Notes: a model not told the origin generated them from the letters alone. A stretch of 64,000 bases of DNA from RGIG3077 sp045541475 (GCA_045541475.1 JAZQJI010000034.1:3088-67087); one strand, 5' to 3'; shown: positions 7,836-15,747, counted from the stretch's first letter. Translations and numbers: made by a program.

Positions 7836-8528
7836 ATGATAAAGATAGGTGGCTTTCAAAAGCTGACATTGCTTGATTATCCGCGCAAAACAGCGTGTAC
7901 GGTGTTCACTTACGGCTGTAATTTCAGGTGTCCCTTTTGTCACAACGCATTGCTTGTGACGAAAAAATCACAAAACCTGATTGACGCCGATGAGGTTTTT
8001 GCACACTTAGAAAAGCGCCAAGGCGTGCTTGATGGCGTTTGTATAACAGGCGGCGAACCGCTTTTGCAAAACGGATTGTTCGAGTTTATTCAAAAAATCA
8101 AATCAATGGGTTATCTTGTAAAGCTTGATACAAACGGAAGTTTATACCAAAGGCTTGAGGTGCTTATTAAAAGCGGACTTGTTGATTATGTTGCAATGGA
8201 TATAAAGAACTCTCCCAAAAAATACGCAATTACCTGCGGCTTGGCGGATATTGATTTTGAAAGCATTGAAAAATCAAAGAACCTCATTATGCAAAGCGGT
8301 GTGGATTATGAATTTCGCACAACTGCCGTTGCACAGCTGCACAACCCCGATGATTTTGAAAAAATCGGTCAGTTTATCAGCGGTGCAAAGAGATATTATA
8401 TACAAGGCTTTGAAGATTCGGGCAATTTAATTTGCTCGGGACTTTTAGCATTGGATAGCGAAACAATGCAAAAATGTCTTGAAAAAGCGTTAAATTATGT
8501 TCCCGCGGCACAATTGCGGGGAGTTTAA
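7836..8528 (+). CDS. nrdG: anaerobic ribonucleoside-triphosphate reductase activating protein
   Basis: A radical SAM activase of 230 residues that installs the glycyl radical on NrdD. The cluster motif is GCNFRCPFCHN (Cys28, Cys32, Cys35). ITGGEPL is the Gly-rich SAM-contacting motif, and DTNGS and MDIKN follow as in the family. NrdG is first in the cluster, 32 bp upstream of nrdD, with GTGAGGA as Shine-Dalgarno. Gene order nrdG-nrdD is the reverse of the enterobacterial nrdDG operon. Activity depends on anaerobic conditions. Confidence 0.92.
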   Translation: MIKIGGFQKLTLLDYPRKTACTVFTYGCNFRCPFCHNALLVTKKSQNLIDADEVFAHLEKRQGVLDGVCITGGEPLLQNGLFEFIQKIKSMGYLVKLDTNGSLYQRLEVLIKSGLVDYVAMDIKNSPKKYAITCGLADIDFESIEKSKNLIMQSGVDYEFRTTAVAQLHNPDDFEKIGQFISGAKRYYIQGFEDSGNLICSGLLALDSETMQKCLEKALNYVPAAQLRGV

Positions 8529-8560
8529 TTAAATAAATTAAGAAAGGAATTGAAGAAAAA

Positions 8561-10942
8561 ATGTATCAGGTACAAAAAAGAGACGGAAAAATTGCAAAGT
8601 ACGAAATTTCAAAAATCAGCGAGGCTATAAAAAAGGCTTTTGAAGCTCTTGATAAAGAATATAATCAGGATGTTATTGATTTTCTTGCACTCAAGGTTAC
8701 TGCTGATTTTGAAAAGAAAATCGAAAATTCACTTATTGCTGTTGAAGATATTCAGGACAGCGTAGAGTATGTTCTTATCCAGGCAGGCTACGGCGATGTT
8801 GCCAAGGCTTATATTCTTTACAGAAGACAGAGAGAAAAGCTTAGAAATCTTAAATCTACAATTCTTGACTATAAAGATGTTGTTGACAGCTATGTAAAGG
8901 TTACTGACTGGCGTGTTAAGGAAAATTCTACCGTAACATATTCCGTTGGCGGACTTATTCTCAACAACTCGGGTGCAATCACAGCTCACTACTGGCTCTC
9001 CGAAATCTACGATGATGAAATTGCGAATGCACACCGCAACGCAGATATCCACATTCATGACCTTTCTATGATTACAGGTTACTGCGCAGGTTGGTCCTTA
9101 AAGCAGCTCATCAAGGATGGCCTTGGCGGCGTACCCGGCAAGATTACATCTGCACCTGCAAAGCACCTTGCAACACTTTGCAACCAGATGGTAAACTTCC
9201 TTGGAATTATGCAGAATGAATGGGCAGGCGCACAGGCGTTCTCGTCTTTCGACACATATCTTGCTCCCTTTGTAAAGATTGATAATCTTTCTTATTCTCA
9301 GGTTAAAAAGTGTATCGAATCCTTTATTTACGGTGTAAACACACCAAGCAGATGGGGTACACAGGCACCTTTCTCCAACATTACTCTTGACTGGACTGTT
9401 CCTAACGACCTTGCAGAGCTTAACTGTATTGTAGGCGGCAAGGAAGTTGACTTTAAATATAAGGATTGTAAAAAGGAAATGGATATGATAAACAGAGCGT
9501 TTATCGAAACCATGATCGAGGGCGATGCTCATGGCAGAGGCTTCCAGTATCCCATTCCCACATATTCCATCACAAAGGATTTTGACTGGTCCGAAACAGA
9601 GAATAACAAGCTCCTTTTCGAGATGACATCAAAATACGGCACACCCTATTTCTCAAACTATATCAACAGCGATATGGAACCCAGTGATATCCGCAGTATG
9701 TGCTGCCGTTTGCGTCTTGATTTGAGAGAATTGCGCAAGAAAACAGGCGGTTTCTTCGGCAGCGGCGAGAACACAGGTTCTGTGGGTGTTGTTACAATCA
9801 ATATGCCCAGAATTGCATATCTTGCTACAGATGAGCAGGATTTCTACAAGCGTCTTGATAAATTGATGGATATTTCCGCACGTTCGCTCAAAATTAAGCG
9901 TGATATCATTTCAAGACTTCTCGACGAAGGTCTTTACCCTTACACACGCCGTTACCTCGGTTCTCTTGATAACCATTTCTCGACAATCGGTCTTATCGGT
10001 ATGAACGAAGTTGGTCTTAATGCAAAATGGCTCAGAAAAGACCTTACACACGTTGAAACTCAGGAATTTACAAAGCAGGTACTCAATCACATGAGAGAGC
10101 GTCTTTCCGATTATCAGGAAATGTACGGCGACCTTTACAACCTTGAAGCAACCCCTGCTGAAAGCACAACTTACCGTCTTGCAAAGCATGATGTTCAGCG
10201 TTACCCCGGCATCATCACAGCAGCCAAAACAGATGATGCTGCACCATACTATACAAACAGCTCGCATCTTCCTGTTGGATATACAGAAGATATCTTTGCT
10301 GCGCTTGATATTCAGGATGAATTGCAGACACTTTACACATCAGGTACAGTATTCCACGCATTTTTGGGCGAAAAGTTACCCGATTGGCAGGCAGCTGCAA
10401 ATCTTGTAAGAAAAATTGCAGATAACTACAAACTGCCCTACTACACACTTTCTCCCACATATACAGTTTGTAAGAACCACGGTTATATCACAGGCGAGCA
10501 TTATACCTGCCCTGATTGCGGTGAAGAAACTGAGGTTTACAGCAGAATTACAGGATATTACCGCCCTGTTAAGAACTGGAATGACGGCAAGGCCGAGGAA
10601 TTTAAGGACAGAAAAGTTTACAGCATTAAGTTTGCAGATGACAAAGAGGTTATAAAGCATAGTTGTGACTGCGGCTGTGAAGATACAGGCGCTATCGAAA
10701 AAGTTATGCTGTTTGCATCAAAGAGCTGCCCAAACTGCAAAATGGCAGAAATGTTCCTTACAAAAGCAAATATCCCTTATGAAAAGATAGTTGCTGAGGA
10801 AAATCCTGCACTTGCACAGCAGTATGAAATCAAGCAGGCGCCCACACTTGTGCTTGTAACCGAAAATGGCGTTGAAAAAATCGTTAACGTATCCAATATC
10901 CGCAAATTTGCTGATGAGAACGTAGTTCTGGAGGATGCATAA
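8561..10942 (+). CDS. nrdD: anaerobic (class III) ribonucleotide reductase fused to a C-terminal redoxin domain
   Basis: Reduces ribonucleotides to deoxyribonucleotides by glycyl-radical chemistry. In order: an ATP-cone (about 1-95) for allosteric activity control; the ten-stranded barrel with adjacent cysteines MCCRL (Cys381/382) at the expected thiyl-radical site; NMPR with Met415; the zinc region YTCPDCG; and the glycyl-radical loop RITGYYRPV (Gly665). The unusual part is residues about 712-793: a complete thioredoxin/glutaredoxin-like fold with active site SCPNC (Cys723, Cys726) and cis-Pro QAPTL (Pro761). Ordinary NrdD ends soon after the radical loop. The fused redoxin, the Met near the active site and trxB immediately downstream point to an NrdD2-like enzyme reduced by a redoxin instead of formate; this is inference. 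Confidence 0.95.
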   Translation: MYQVQKRDGKIAKYEISKISEAIKKAFEALDKEYNQDVIDFLALKVTADFEKKIENSLIAVEDIQDSVEYVLIQAGYGDVAKAYILYRRQREKLRNLKSTILDYKDVVDSYVKVTDWRVKENSTVTYSVGGLILNNSGAITAHYWLSEIYDDEIANAHRNADIHIHDLSMITGYCAGWSLKQLIKDGLGGVPGKITSAPAKHLATLCNQMVNFLGIMQNEWAGAQAFSSFDTYLAPFVKIDNLSYSQVKKCIESFIYGVNTPSRWGTQAPFSNITLDWTVPNDLAELNCIVGGKEVDFKYKDCKKEMDMINRAFIETMIEGDAHGRGFQYPIPTYSITKDFDWSETENNKLLFEMTSKYGTPYFSNYINSDMEPSDIRSMCCRLRLDLRELRKKTGGFFGSGENTGSVGVVTINMPRIAYLATDEQDFYKRLDKLMDISARSLKIKRDIISRLLDEGLYPYTRRYLGSLDNHFSTIGLIGMNEVGLNAKWLRKDLTHVETQEFTKQVLNHMRERLSDYQEMYGDLYNLEATPAESTTYRLAKHDVQRYPGIITAAKTDDAAPYYTNSSHLPVGYTEDIFAALDIQDELQTLYTSGTVFHAFLGEKLPDWQAAANLVRKIADNYKLPYYTLSPTYTVCKNHGYITGEHYTCPDCGEETEVYSRITGYYRPVKNWNDGKAEEFKDRKVYSIKFADDKEVIKHSCDCGCEDTGAIEKVMLFASKSCPNCKMAEMFLTKANIPYEKIVAEENPALAQQYEIKQAPTLVLVTENGVEKIVNVSNIRKFADENVVLEDA

Positions 10943-11844
10943 TGCACGATATAGCTATTATCGGAGCGGGTCCTGCGGGATTATCAGCGGCAGTTTATGC
11001 AAGAAGAAGCGGTAAAAGTGTAATTGTTATTGAAAAAGGCGTGTTTGGCGGTCAAATAACTTATTCTCCTAAAGTCGAGAATGTTCCCGGATTTGTTGAA
11101 ATCAGCGGCAATGAATTTGCCGAAAAACTGATAGAACAGGCGATAAATCAGGGTGCAGAAATAGAGCTTGACACCATTTTGAATGTAAACAAGACTGATG
11201 ATGGATTTGTACTCTCTGCCGAAAGCGGAGAGTACAGCGCTAAAAGTGTGATTATTGCGGCGGGTTCAAAGCACCGCAGACTTGGACTTGAAAACGAGGA
11301 AGAACTTATCGGCAACGGCATATCGTTTTGTGCTGTTTGTGATGGTGCGTTTTTTGCAGGTCAGGATGTAGCGGTTATCGGTGGTGGAAATACAGCCTTG
11401 CAGGAAGCCGTGCTTTTAAGCGAAACATCAACAAAGGTTACTATTGTTCAAAATCTTGGATTTTTAACGGGCGAAAAAGCACTTGTTGAAAAGCTTGAAA
11501 AAACACCGAATGTTGAGATTATCTGCAATGCGACGGTAAAGGCGTTTAATGGCACATCGGAACTTGAAAGCATTGTTATCGAAAAAGACGGCGCAGAGCA
11601 GTTGATAAATGTTAGCGGTGCATTTGTGGCAATAGGACAGCAACCCGAAAACGAGCCTTTTGCTTCGCTTGCCGATATTGACGAATACGGATACATTACT
11701 GCAACGGAAAACTGCACAACCAAAACTGAAGGTGTTTTTGTTGCAGGTGATTGCCGCACAAAGAGCATAAGGCAGGTTGTAACTGCTGCTGCTGATGGTG
11801 CAATTGCGGCTTTAGCTGCTTGCAGATATATTGATAATATATAA
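10942..11844 (+). CDS. trxB: thioredoxin reductase
   Basis: An NADPH-dependent FAD flavoprotein of 300 residues. FAD-binding GAGPAGLSAAVYARRSG lies at the N-terminus, the redox disulfide is CAVC (Cys130, Cys133), NADPH-binding GGGNTALQEA follows, and the C-terminal FAD motif is GVFVAGDC. Its start codon overlaps the nrdD stop (TAATG), so the two are translationally coupled. Reductase, redoxin domain and ribonucleotide reductase are therefore made from one transcript, and TrxB is the obvious electron donor to the CPNC site of NrdD. A role for other thioredoxins in the cell is not excluded. Confidence 0.93.
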   Translation: MHDIAIIGAGPAGLSAAVYARRSGKSVIVIEKGVFGGQITYSPKVENVPGFVEISGNEFAEKLIEQAINQGAEIELDTILNVNKTDDGFVLSAESGEYSAKSVIIAAGSKHRRLGLENEEELIGNGISFCAVCDGAFFAGQDVAVIGGGNTALQEAVLLSETSTKVTIVQNLGFLTGEKALVEKLEKTPNVEIICNATVKAFNGTSELESIVIEKDGAEQLINVSGAFVAIGQQPENEPFASLADIDEYGYITATENCTTKTEGVFVAGDCRTKSIRQVVTAAADGAIAALAACRYIDNI

Positions 11845-11849
11845 TAATG

Positions 11850-11877
11850 AATCGCTCTCCTATTCAGGAGGGCGATT
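11850..11877 (+). terminator. hairpin terminator after trxB
   Basis: AATCGCTCTCCT pairs with AGGAGGGCGATT (12 bp, one G-U) around an ATTC loop, followed by GTTGTT; the U-tract is weak. Confidence 0.6.
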
Positions 11878-11950
11878 GTTGTTATATGGTCGTGCCAAAA
11901 CAAATATTAATGAGTCAACAAAGCCCCGAAATGCTCCGCCGGCAGCAGCC
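11869..11950 (+). repeat. short intergenic repeat, copy A
   Basis: The core at 11915-11950 (from TCAACAAAGCCCCGAAATGC to the GCAGCAGCC end) matches 59582-59618 with a handful of transitions and one 1-nt indel. Weaker similarity (AGGGCGATT followed by a TTGTT-rich stretch) extends upstream in both copies. The copy here is followed by an unusually GC-rich patch to about 11983. The rest of 11951-12055 up to spoIVB holds no recognisable feature. Confidence 0.6.
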
Positions 11951-12055
11951 AGCCGCACCCGATGACAGCTACCGGCACCGCCAGATAATCTCAATCATAA
12001 ATCATCAAAAAATACAAATGATAATAAAAATCTAATGATTTGAAAGGATGGTTTT

Positions 12056-13246
12056 ATGAAAAAAGGTTTGTTTTTTAAAAAGCTTTCGGCGTTTTTCTTT
12101 GTGCCTTCAATGTTTTTAATGACGCTTTGTGGATATTATTCCGCAAAGCTGCCCGACAAATACTATGTATATCACAACGATACGCCCCAAATTTCCACAG
12201 TATTTCCAATAACTGCCGAATATGACAGTGTTGAAAATGCATACGGCGGAAACACCGAACAATCATATACTGCGCAAACAAATTTGTTTGGAATTATACC
12301 TGTAAAGAACGTTGAAATAGAAAGTATAGATAAAAAATATCTGATACCGGGCGGCGAAGCGTTTGGCATAAAAATAATGGCAGACGGCGTTATGGTAGTG
12401 TCCATAAGTGATGTTGACGGCGTTTCTCCTGCAGCTGAGTGCGGACTTTGCGTTGGCGATGTGATTACCCAAATTGATGGGCATGATGTAGATACAAATG
12501 ATGACGTGCAAAATATTATTGCCAAGAGCGATGGCAATGAACTTGAACTGACTGTTTTGCGCAGCGGTGAAGAATATACCCTGATGCTTGAACCTGAGTA
12601 TTCTCGTGAAGAGTGTGAATACTGTGCAGGAATATGGGTAAGAGATAGCTCCGCAGGAATTGGCACGGTGACTTTTTATAATCCAAATAACCTACTGTTT
12701 GGTGGGCTTGGCCATGCAGTGTGCGACAGCGATACGGACGAAATAGTGCCGCTTCTAAGCGGTAAAGTTTCGGGAGTGGAGATTTTTGGAGTTAAAAAAA
12801 GCATTAAAGGTTCTCCCGGAGAGCTGCAAGGGCGATTTGTTAATGAAGATATCTGCGGAATGATTACAAAAAACAATGATTACGGCGTATTTGGCACTCT
12901 CAGCGAGTTTTCGCCCCATGCTGATGCTGTTGAGCTTGGTTTGAAACAAGATGTTGAATTGGGTGATGCCGTTATGCTGACAACAATTGACGGAAACTCT
13001 CCGCAGGAATACTCAATAAATATCAAGAGTATTGATTTTGATAGCAAAGACGGATTGAAAAGTATTGTGGTTGAGGTGACTGATGAGGAATTGCTTGAAA
13101 AATGCGGCGGAATTGTTAGAGGAATGTCTGGCTCGCCGATTTTGCAAAACGGAAAGCTTGTTGCGGCAGTTACACACGTTTTTGTTAACGATCCACAAAA
13201 GGGGTATGCAGTTTTTGCTGAAACGATGATAGAGAGTATGGGATAA
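12056..13246 (+). CDS. spoIVB: SpoIVB sporulation serine peptidase
   Basis: A 396-residue S55-family protease. An N-terminal membrane anchor (about residues 10-30) precedes a PDZ domain (VSISDVDGVSPAAECGLCVGD, about 120-185), then the trypsin-like domain. GIWVRDSSAGIGTVTFYNP and FGGLGHAV are SpoIVB signatures, the latter supplying the likely catalytic His, and GMSGSPI (residues 356-362) contains the nucleophile Ser358. In Bacillus, SpoIVB is made in the forespore and triggers processing of pro-sigma-K across the septum; in clostridia its target varies. No clear sigma-G promoter was recognised upstream. Its presence says the lineage carries sporulation genes, not that this strain sporulates. 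Confidence 0.93.
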   Translation: MKKGLFFKKLSAFFFVPSMFLMTLCGYYSAKLPDKYYVYHNDTPQISTVFPITAEYDSVENAYGGNTEQSYTAQTNLFGIIPVKNVEIESIDKKYLIPGGEAFGIKIMADGVMVVSISDVDGVSPAAECGLCVGDVITQIDGHDVDTNDDVQNIIAKSDGNELELTVLRSGEEYTLMLEPEYSREECEYCAGIWVRDSSAGIGTVTFYNPNNLLFGGLGHAVCDSDTDEIVPLLSGKVSGVEIFGVKKSIKGSPGELQGRFVNEDICGMITKNNDYGVFGTLSEFSPHADAVELGLKQDVELGDAVMLTTIDGNSPQEYSINIKSIDFDSKDGLKSIVVEVTDEELLEKCGGIVRGMSGSPILQNGKLVAAVTHVFVNDPQKGYAVFAETMIESMG

Positions 13247-13251
13247 CAAAA

Positions 13252-13283
13252 AACGCATCTGCCAACATTGCGACAGATGCGTT
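13252..13283 (+). terminator. bidirectional hairpin between spoIVB and the last pilin gene
   Basis: AACGCATCTG pairs with CAGATGCGTT (10 bp, 12-nt loop) between convergent genes; the flanks are A-rich on one side and T-containing on the other. Confidence 0.7.
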
Positions 13284-13305
13284 AACTTTATGTGATTTTA
13301 ATTTG

Positions 13306-13857
13306 TTACGGTTCCCAAGACAAAACTTCGGACATATTAGCAAATTCAGGATCATCGGGATCAACCGCATCGGGAAATGCACCGATATATCTGGAATCGG
13401 AATGTTCAGCCCAAAAAGCGCGTACAATTGTACCGTTTGGTGCTACCACAACAACGGCGGAACTGCCGACAGTATCCACTGATGATTTATCAGAAATATA
13501 CTTTTCAGCTGCCATTTTTAACGATGAAAGCTGAACAGAATTTGCTGTATCGGGTTCAAACTCGTCAATTGCAAATGATTTGTAGCAGTAGCCGTTTGCA
13601 GCTGCATCGCCTGCAACAAAAGGTTCTTCCTTCATAACCTCTGTGCCGTCATCTTGAATATAATGTACATCATTCACTTTATATTCAACACAATACTGTG
13701 CGGCGCTGTTGTAAACAATGCGTGCAACTGTATTTGCGTCCTGATACTTTGCGTCTTTAACGAAATTTACAATATTAGGCACAAGCAAACCGCCAAGAAC
13801 GCCTATAATAGCAAGAACTATAATAAGTTCAACCAAAGTAAAGCCTTTTAATTTCAC
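13306..13857 (-). CDS. type IV pilin-like protein (array member 4)
   Basis: A 183-residue prepilin. The N-terminus KLKGFTLVELIIVLAIIG is the class III signal: cleavage after Gly, Phe+1 methylated, Glu+5 present, then the hydrophobic helix ending VPNIVNFV. The globular part carries the block shared by all four neighbours (APNGTIVRAFW..., then YIGAFPDAVD near the C-terminus). GTG at 13857 is preferred as start because GAGG lies 8 nt upstream; frames extending to 13866 run over that site. Processing would need a prepilin peptidase, and assembly a PilB ATPase and PilC; none is in the window. It could be a pilus subunit or a pseudopilin of a secretion system. Confidence 0.85.
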   Translation of the reverse strand: MKLKGFTLVELIIVLAIIGVLGGLLVPNIVNFVKDAKYQDANTVARIVYNSAAQYCVEYKVNDVHYIQDDGTEVMKEEPFVAGDAAANGYCYKSFAIDEFEPDTANSVQLSSLKMAAEKYISDKSSVDTVGSSAVVVVAPNGTIVRAFWAEHSDSRYIGAFPDAVDPDDPEFANMSEVLSWEP

Positions 13858-13939
13858 CAAAATCACCTCAAAACGAAATTTATAGATATCCGCTTATATT
13901 ATAGCAGATACAACAAAATTTGTCAACAAAAAATTTTTA

Positions 13940-14380
13940 TTATTGCTCGTCAGGCAATTGTTCATACTCGTGACTGCTCAGCGTTGCTTCTTCGGGATAT
14001 GATCCGACGATTTTGCTGTCAGTAGATTTTGATACATAAGCTGCCTGCACCTTGCCGCCCTGGATGATTACAGTGTAATAATGATCATCAAACTCGCTGG
14101 TTATGCGATTGTTTATCTGGTCGGTTATATCGGTTACATTTCCGTCCCATTTGCCGAATTTTCTGCAATAAACCGATTCTACTTCGTCAGCCTTTCTGCC
14201 TTCGCAGTATTTTTCAGCAGCTTCATAAACCATTCTTGCGCCGTTGTTCATTTTTTCGTATTGAGTTTCGTAATACCAATCACGTGCAGCTGGCCATACA
14301 AAAAAGTATATAAGTGCGCAGCTTGCCAAAAAAACAAGCAACTTTATTACAGAAAAGCCTTTTAATCTTATTCTATTCAT
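13940..14380 (-). CDS. divergent type IV pilin-like protein lacking Glu5 (array member 3)
   Basis: A 146-residue member of the array. Cleavage after KG would leave FSVIKLLVFLAS, so mature position 5 is Lys instead of the conserved Glu, and the helix (CALIYFFVWPAA) is atypical. The rest is clearly related to its neighbours: GARMVYEAAEKYC matches their AKTVYTAAxTYC helix, and GGKVQAAYVSK...KIVGSYPEEA matches their C-terminal block. In characterised systems, loss of Glu5 occurs in tip subunits such as GspK, so a minor tip pilin is one possibility; decay is another. The intact frame and good SD spacing argue against a pseudogene. Confidence 0.75.
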   Translation of the reverse strand: MNRIRLKGFSVIKLLVFLASCALIYFFVWPAARDWYYETQYEKMNNGARMVYEAAEKYCEGRKADEVESVYCRKFGKWDGNVTDITDQINNRITSEFDDHYYTVIIQGGKVQAAYVSKSTDSKIVGSYPEEATLSSHEYEQLPDEQ

Positions 14381-14414
14381 GATATCGATCGCTCCCTTTA
14401 TTTAAAGAGGATAA

Positions 14415-14446
14415 GGCAGATAGTTTGCTAAAACAAACTATCTGCC
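14415..14446 (-). terminator. strong hairpin between pilin genes 2 and 3
   Basis: GGCAGATAGTTTG pairs perfectly with CAAACTATCTGCC (13 bp, 6-nt loop). On the minus strand it is followed by TTATCCTCTTTAAA, a poor U-tract, so it may be a processing or partial-termination element that lowers expression of members 3 and 4. Confidence 0.55.
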
Positions 14447-14465
14447 GTAGAATTAATTTGTAAAC

Positions 14466-14978
14466 TTACGTTTCGTCTTCAATGTCGCCGGGGATTTCTT
14501 CCTGCACACATTCTGTGATGTTTGCCCACTTCGGTGCATCATCATCATTCGGTTCGGGGTAAGAGCCGACAAATTCGTTGTTTTCAAACTCTGCCCAATA
14601 AGCAGCGTGTACAATCTGATTTTCTACATAAACCGCAAAATATGTGCCTTCAGCGTCGGCGCCGAGGTACTTATTAACTGCATCGGGGATAGAAAGCATT
14701 TCAGCATCCTTGACCCATTCATGTACACGAGCTGCATAACTTTTGGGTTCTTCTCTGCTTGCGTTGGATCCCGAGGCATATTCCGAACAATATGTAGAAG
14801 CAGCGGTATAAACGGTTTTTGCATTGCTGTTTGCAGTGCGGAAGCGAGAACCACGGATGTATCCCATCATTGAAGGGACGAGTATAGCCGCCAAAATTCC
14901 GATAATGGCGATTACTACAATAAGTTCAACAAGGGTAAAGCCTTTAAGCTTCTTTGTGAAATTGGATTCCACTTTCAT
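14466..14978 (-). CDS. type IV pilin-like protein (array member 2)
   Basis: A 170-residue prepilin with leader MKVESNFTKKLKG and processing site G|FTLVELIVVIAIIG; Glu+5 is present. The helix continues through LVPSMMGYIRGSRFRTANS. The following helix (SNAKTVYTAASTYCSEYA) and the DAEGTYFAVYV... and FVGSYPEPND blocks are close to member 1, indicating duplication. The C-terminal tail is acidic. GAGG lies 5 nt from the ATG. It is probably a pilus or pseudopilus subunit exported through a type IV pilus machine encoded elsewhere. Confidence 0.87.
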   Translation of the reverse strand: MKVESNFTKKLKGFTLVELIVVIAIIGILAAILVPSMMGYIRGSRFRTANSNAKTVYTAASTYCSEYASGSNASREEPKSYAARVHEWVKDAEMLSIPDAVNKYLGADAEGTYFAVYVENQIVHAAYWAEFENNEFVGSYPEPNDDDAPKWANITECVQEEIPGDIEDET

Positions 14979-15015
14979 TTACACCTCAATTTGTTTTAGT
15001 TGTGCATTGTGTAAA

Positions 15016-15041
15016 AAAGCCCCGAATGGTTACGGGGCTTT
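15016..15041 (-). terminator. intrinsic terminator after pilin gene 1
   Basis: On the minus strand, AAAGCCCCG pairs with CGGGGCTTT around an 8-nt loop and runs into TTTTTTAC. It lies between members 1 and 2, so member 1 is probably expressed far more than the downstream three. Confidence 0.85.
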
Positions 15042-15083
15042 CCTTACTATTAATTTGTGTTTAATAATTCTTACTTACTAAAA

Positions 15084-15593
15084 TTAGTTCATAAGAGTTG
15101 CAACAGCTGTAGAGTAATCAGCGCTAGCACCGCCGGAAGGCCATGTAGGATTGTCAACTGCTGTGTCAGGATCTACTGCTGTAGGATAGCTACCGATGTA
15201 GTTAGCGCCATCCTTGGACCACATAGCACCTTCAACGCCTGTAGCGTCGCAGTAAACTGCCCAAGAAGAACCTTCAGCATCAGCACCGAGGTACTTGTCG
15301 ATAGAAGCAGCGATGCTTCCGCATGTTGTGCCTTCAGACCAGCCGGAACCACCAACTGTGCCGTTACCGCCGGAAGGAGCCTGCTTAGGATTAGCAGATG
15401 TGCCGGGGTTTTCAGCGTACTCAGTGATGTATGTAGCTGCTGCTGTGTAAACTGTCTTTGCGTTACCATTTGCGCTCTTATATCTGGAGCTCTTGATGTA
15501 ACCCATCATTGAGGGTACGAGGATTGCTGCGAGGATACCGATGATTGCGATAACAACGATAAGCTCAACGAGTGTAAAACCTTTGAATTTCAT
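15084..15593 (-). CDS. type IV pilin-like protein (array member 1, probable major pilin)
   Basis: A 169-residue prepilin with a very short leader MKFKG followed by FTLVELIVVIAIIG (Glu+5 present) and LVPSMMGYIKSS. The globular domain is Gly/Ser/Ala-rich (SGGNGTVGGSGW), with DAEGSSWAVYC and NYIGSYPTAVD blocks shared with the others. The ATG at 15593 follows AAGGAGG at ideal spacing; the frame extends upstream but without start evidence. First in the array, closest to a consensus promoter and followed by a terminator, it fits an abundant major subunit. The C-terminal Cys could pair with another Cys; the disulfide is not established. Confidence 0.88.
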   Translation of the reverse strand: MKFKGFTLVELIVVIAIIGILAAILVPSMMGYIKSSRYKSANGNAKTVYTAAATYITEYAENPGTSANPKQAPSGGNGTVGGSGWSEGTTCGSIAASIDKYLGADAEGSSWAVYCDATGVEGAMWSKDGANYIGSYPTAVDPDTAVDNPTWPSGGASADYSTAVATLMN

Positions 15594-15712
15594 AATAAAA
15601 TTCCTCCTTATAAATAATGTCGGGCTGTGCCCGTTAATAATACGGTAGAGAGAAAAATCTTGCCGACGAATACCGATTGGCTTGCCGGGAATTTTTTCTG
15701 TCCTCACCTTAC
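15594..15712 (-). promoter_or_regulatory. long structured 5' leader of pilin gene 1
   Basis: About 118 nt lie between the predicted start of transcription and the ATG. The leader contains AGAAAAA and TTTTTCT arms that can enclose a CCGGCAAGCC...CGTCGGCAAG segment, and near the SD two mutually exclusive hairpins that share ACGG: CCGT/ACGG and CGGGC-ACA-GCCCG. It does not match the c-di-GMP-I core (no GACGCAAAGC). Regulation is plausible but unproven. Confidence 0.4.
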
Positions 15713-15718
15713 AATGAC

Positions 15719-15747
15719 ATTATAACAACCCCTAAAGAAAATGTCAA
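15719..15747 (-). promoter_or_regulatory. consensus sigma-A promoter for the pilin array
   Basis: On the minus strand, TTGACA (15742-15747), a 17-nt spacer and TATAAT (15719-15724): a perfect match to the vegetative consensus. Nothing else is recognised in the remaining gap to the trpS terminator at 15912. Confidence 0.88.

Noticed and set aside
11847..12035. 62-codon frame between trxB and spoIVB
   Set aside because: It begins at the terminator hairpin, has no ribosome site, and runs through the intergenic repeat; the composition is not coding-like.
15594..15724. c-di-GMP-I riboswitch in the pilin leader
   Set aside because: GGCAAGCC-like pieces are present, but the conserved GACGCAAAGC and tetraloop-receptor elements are not.
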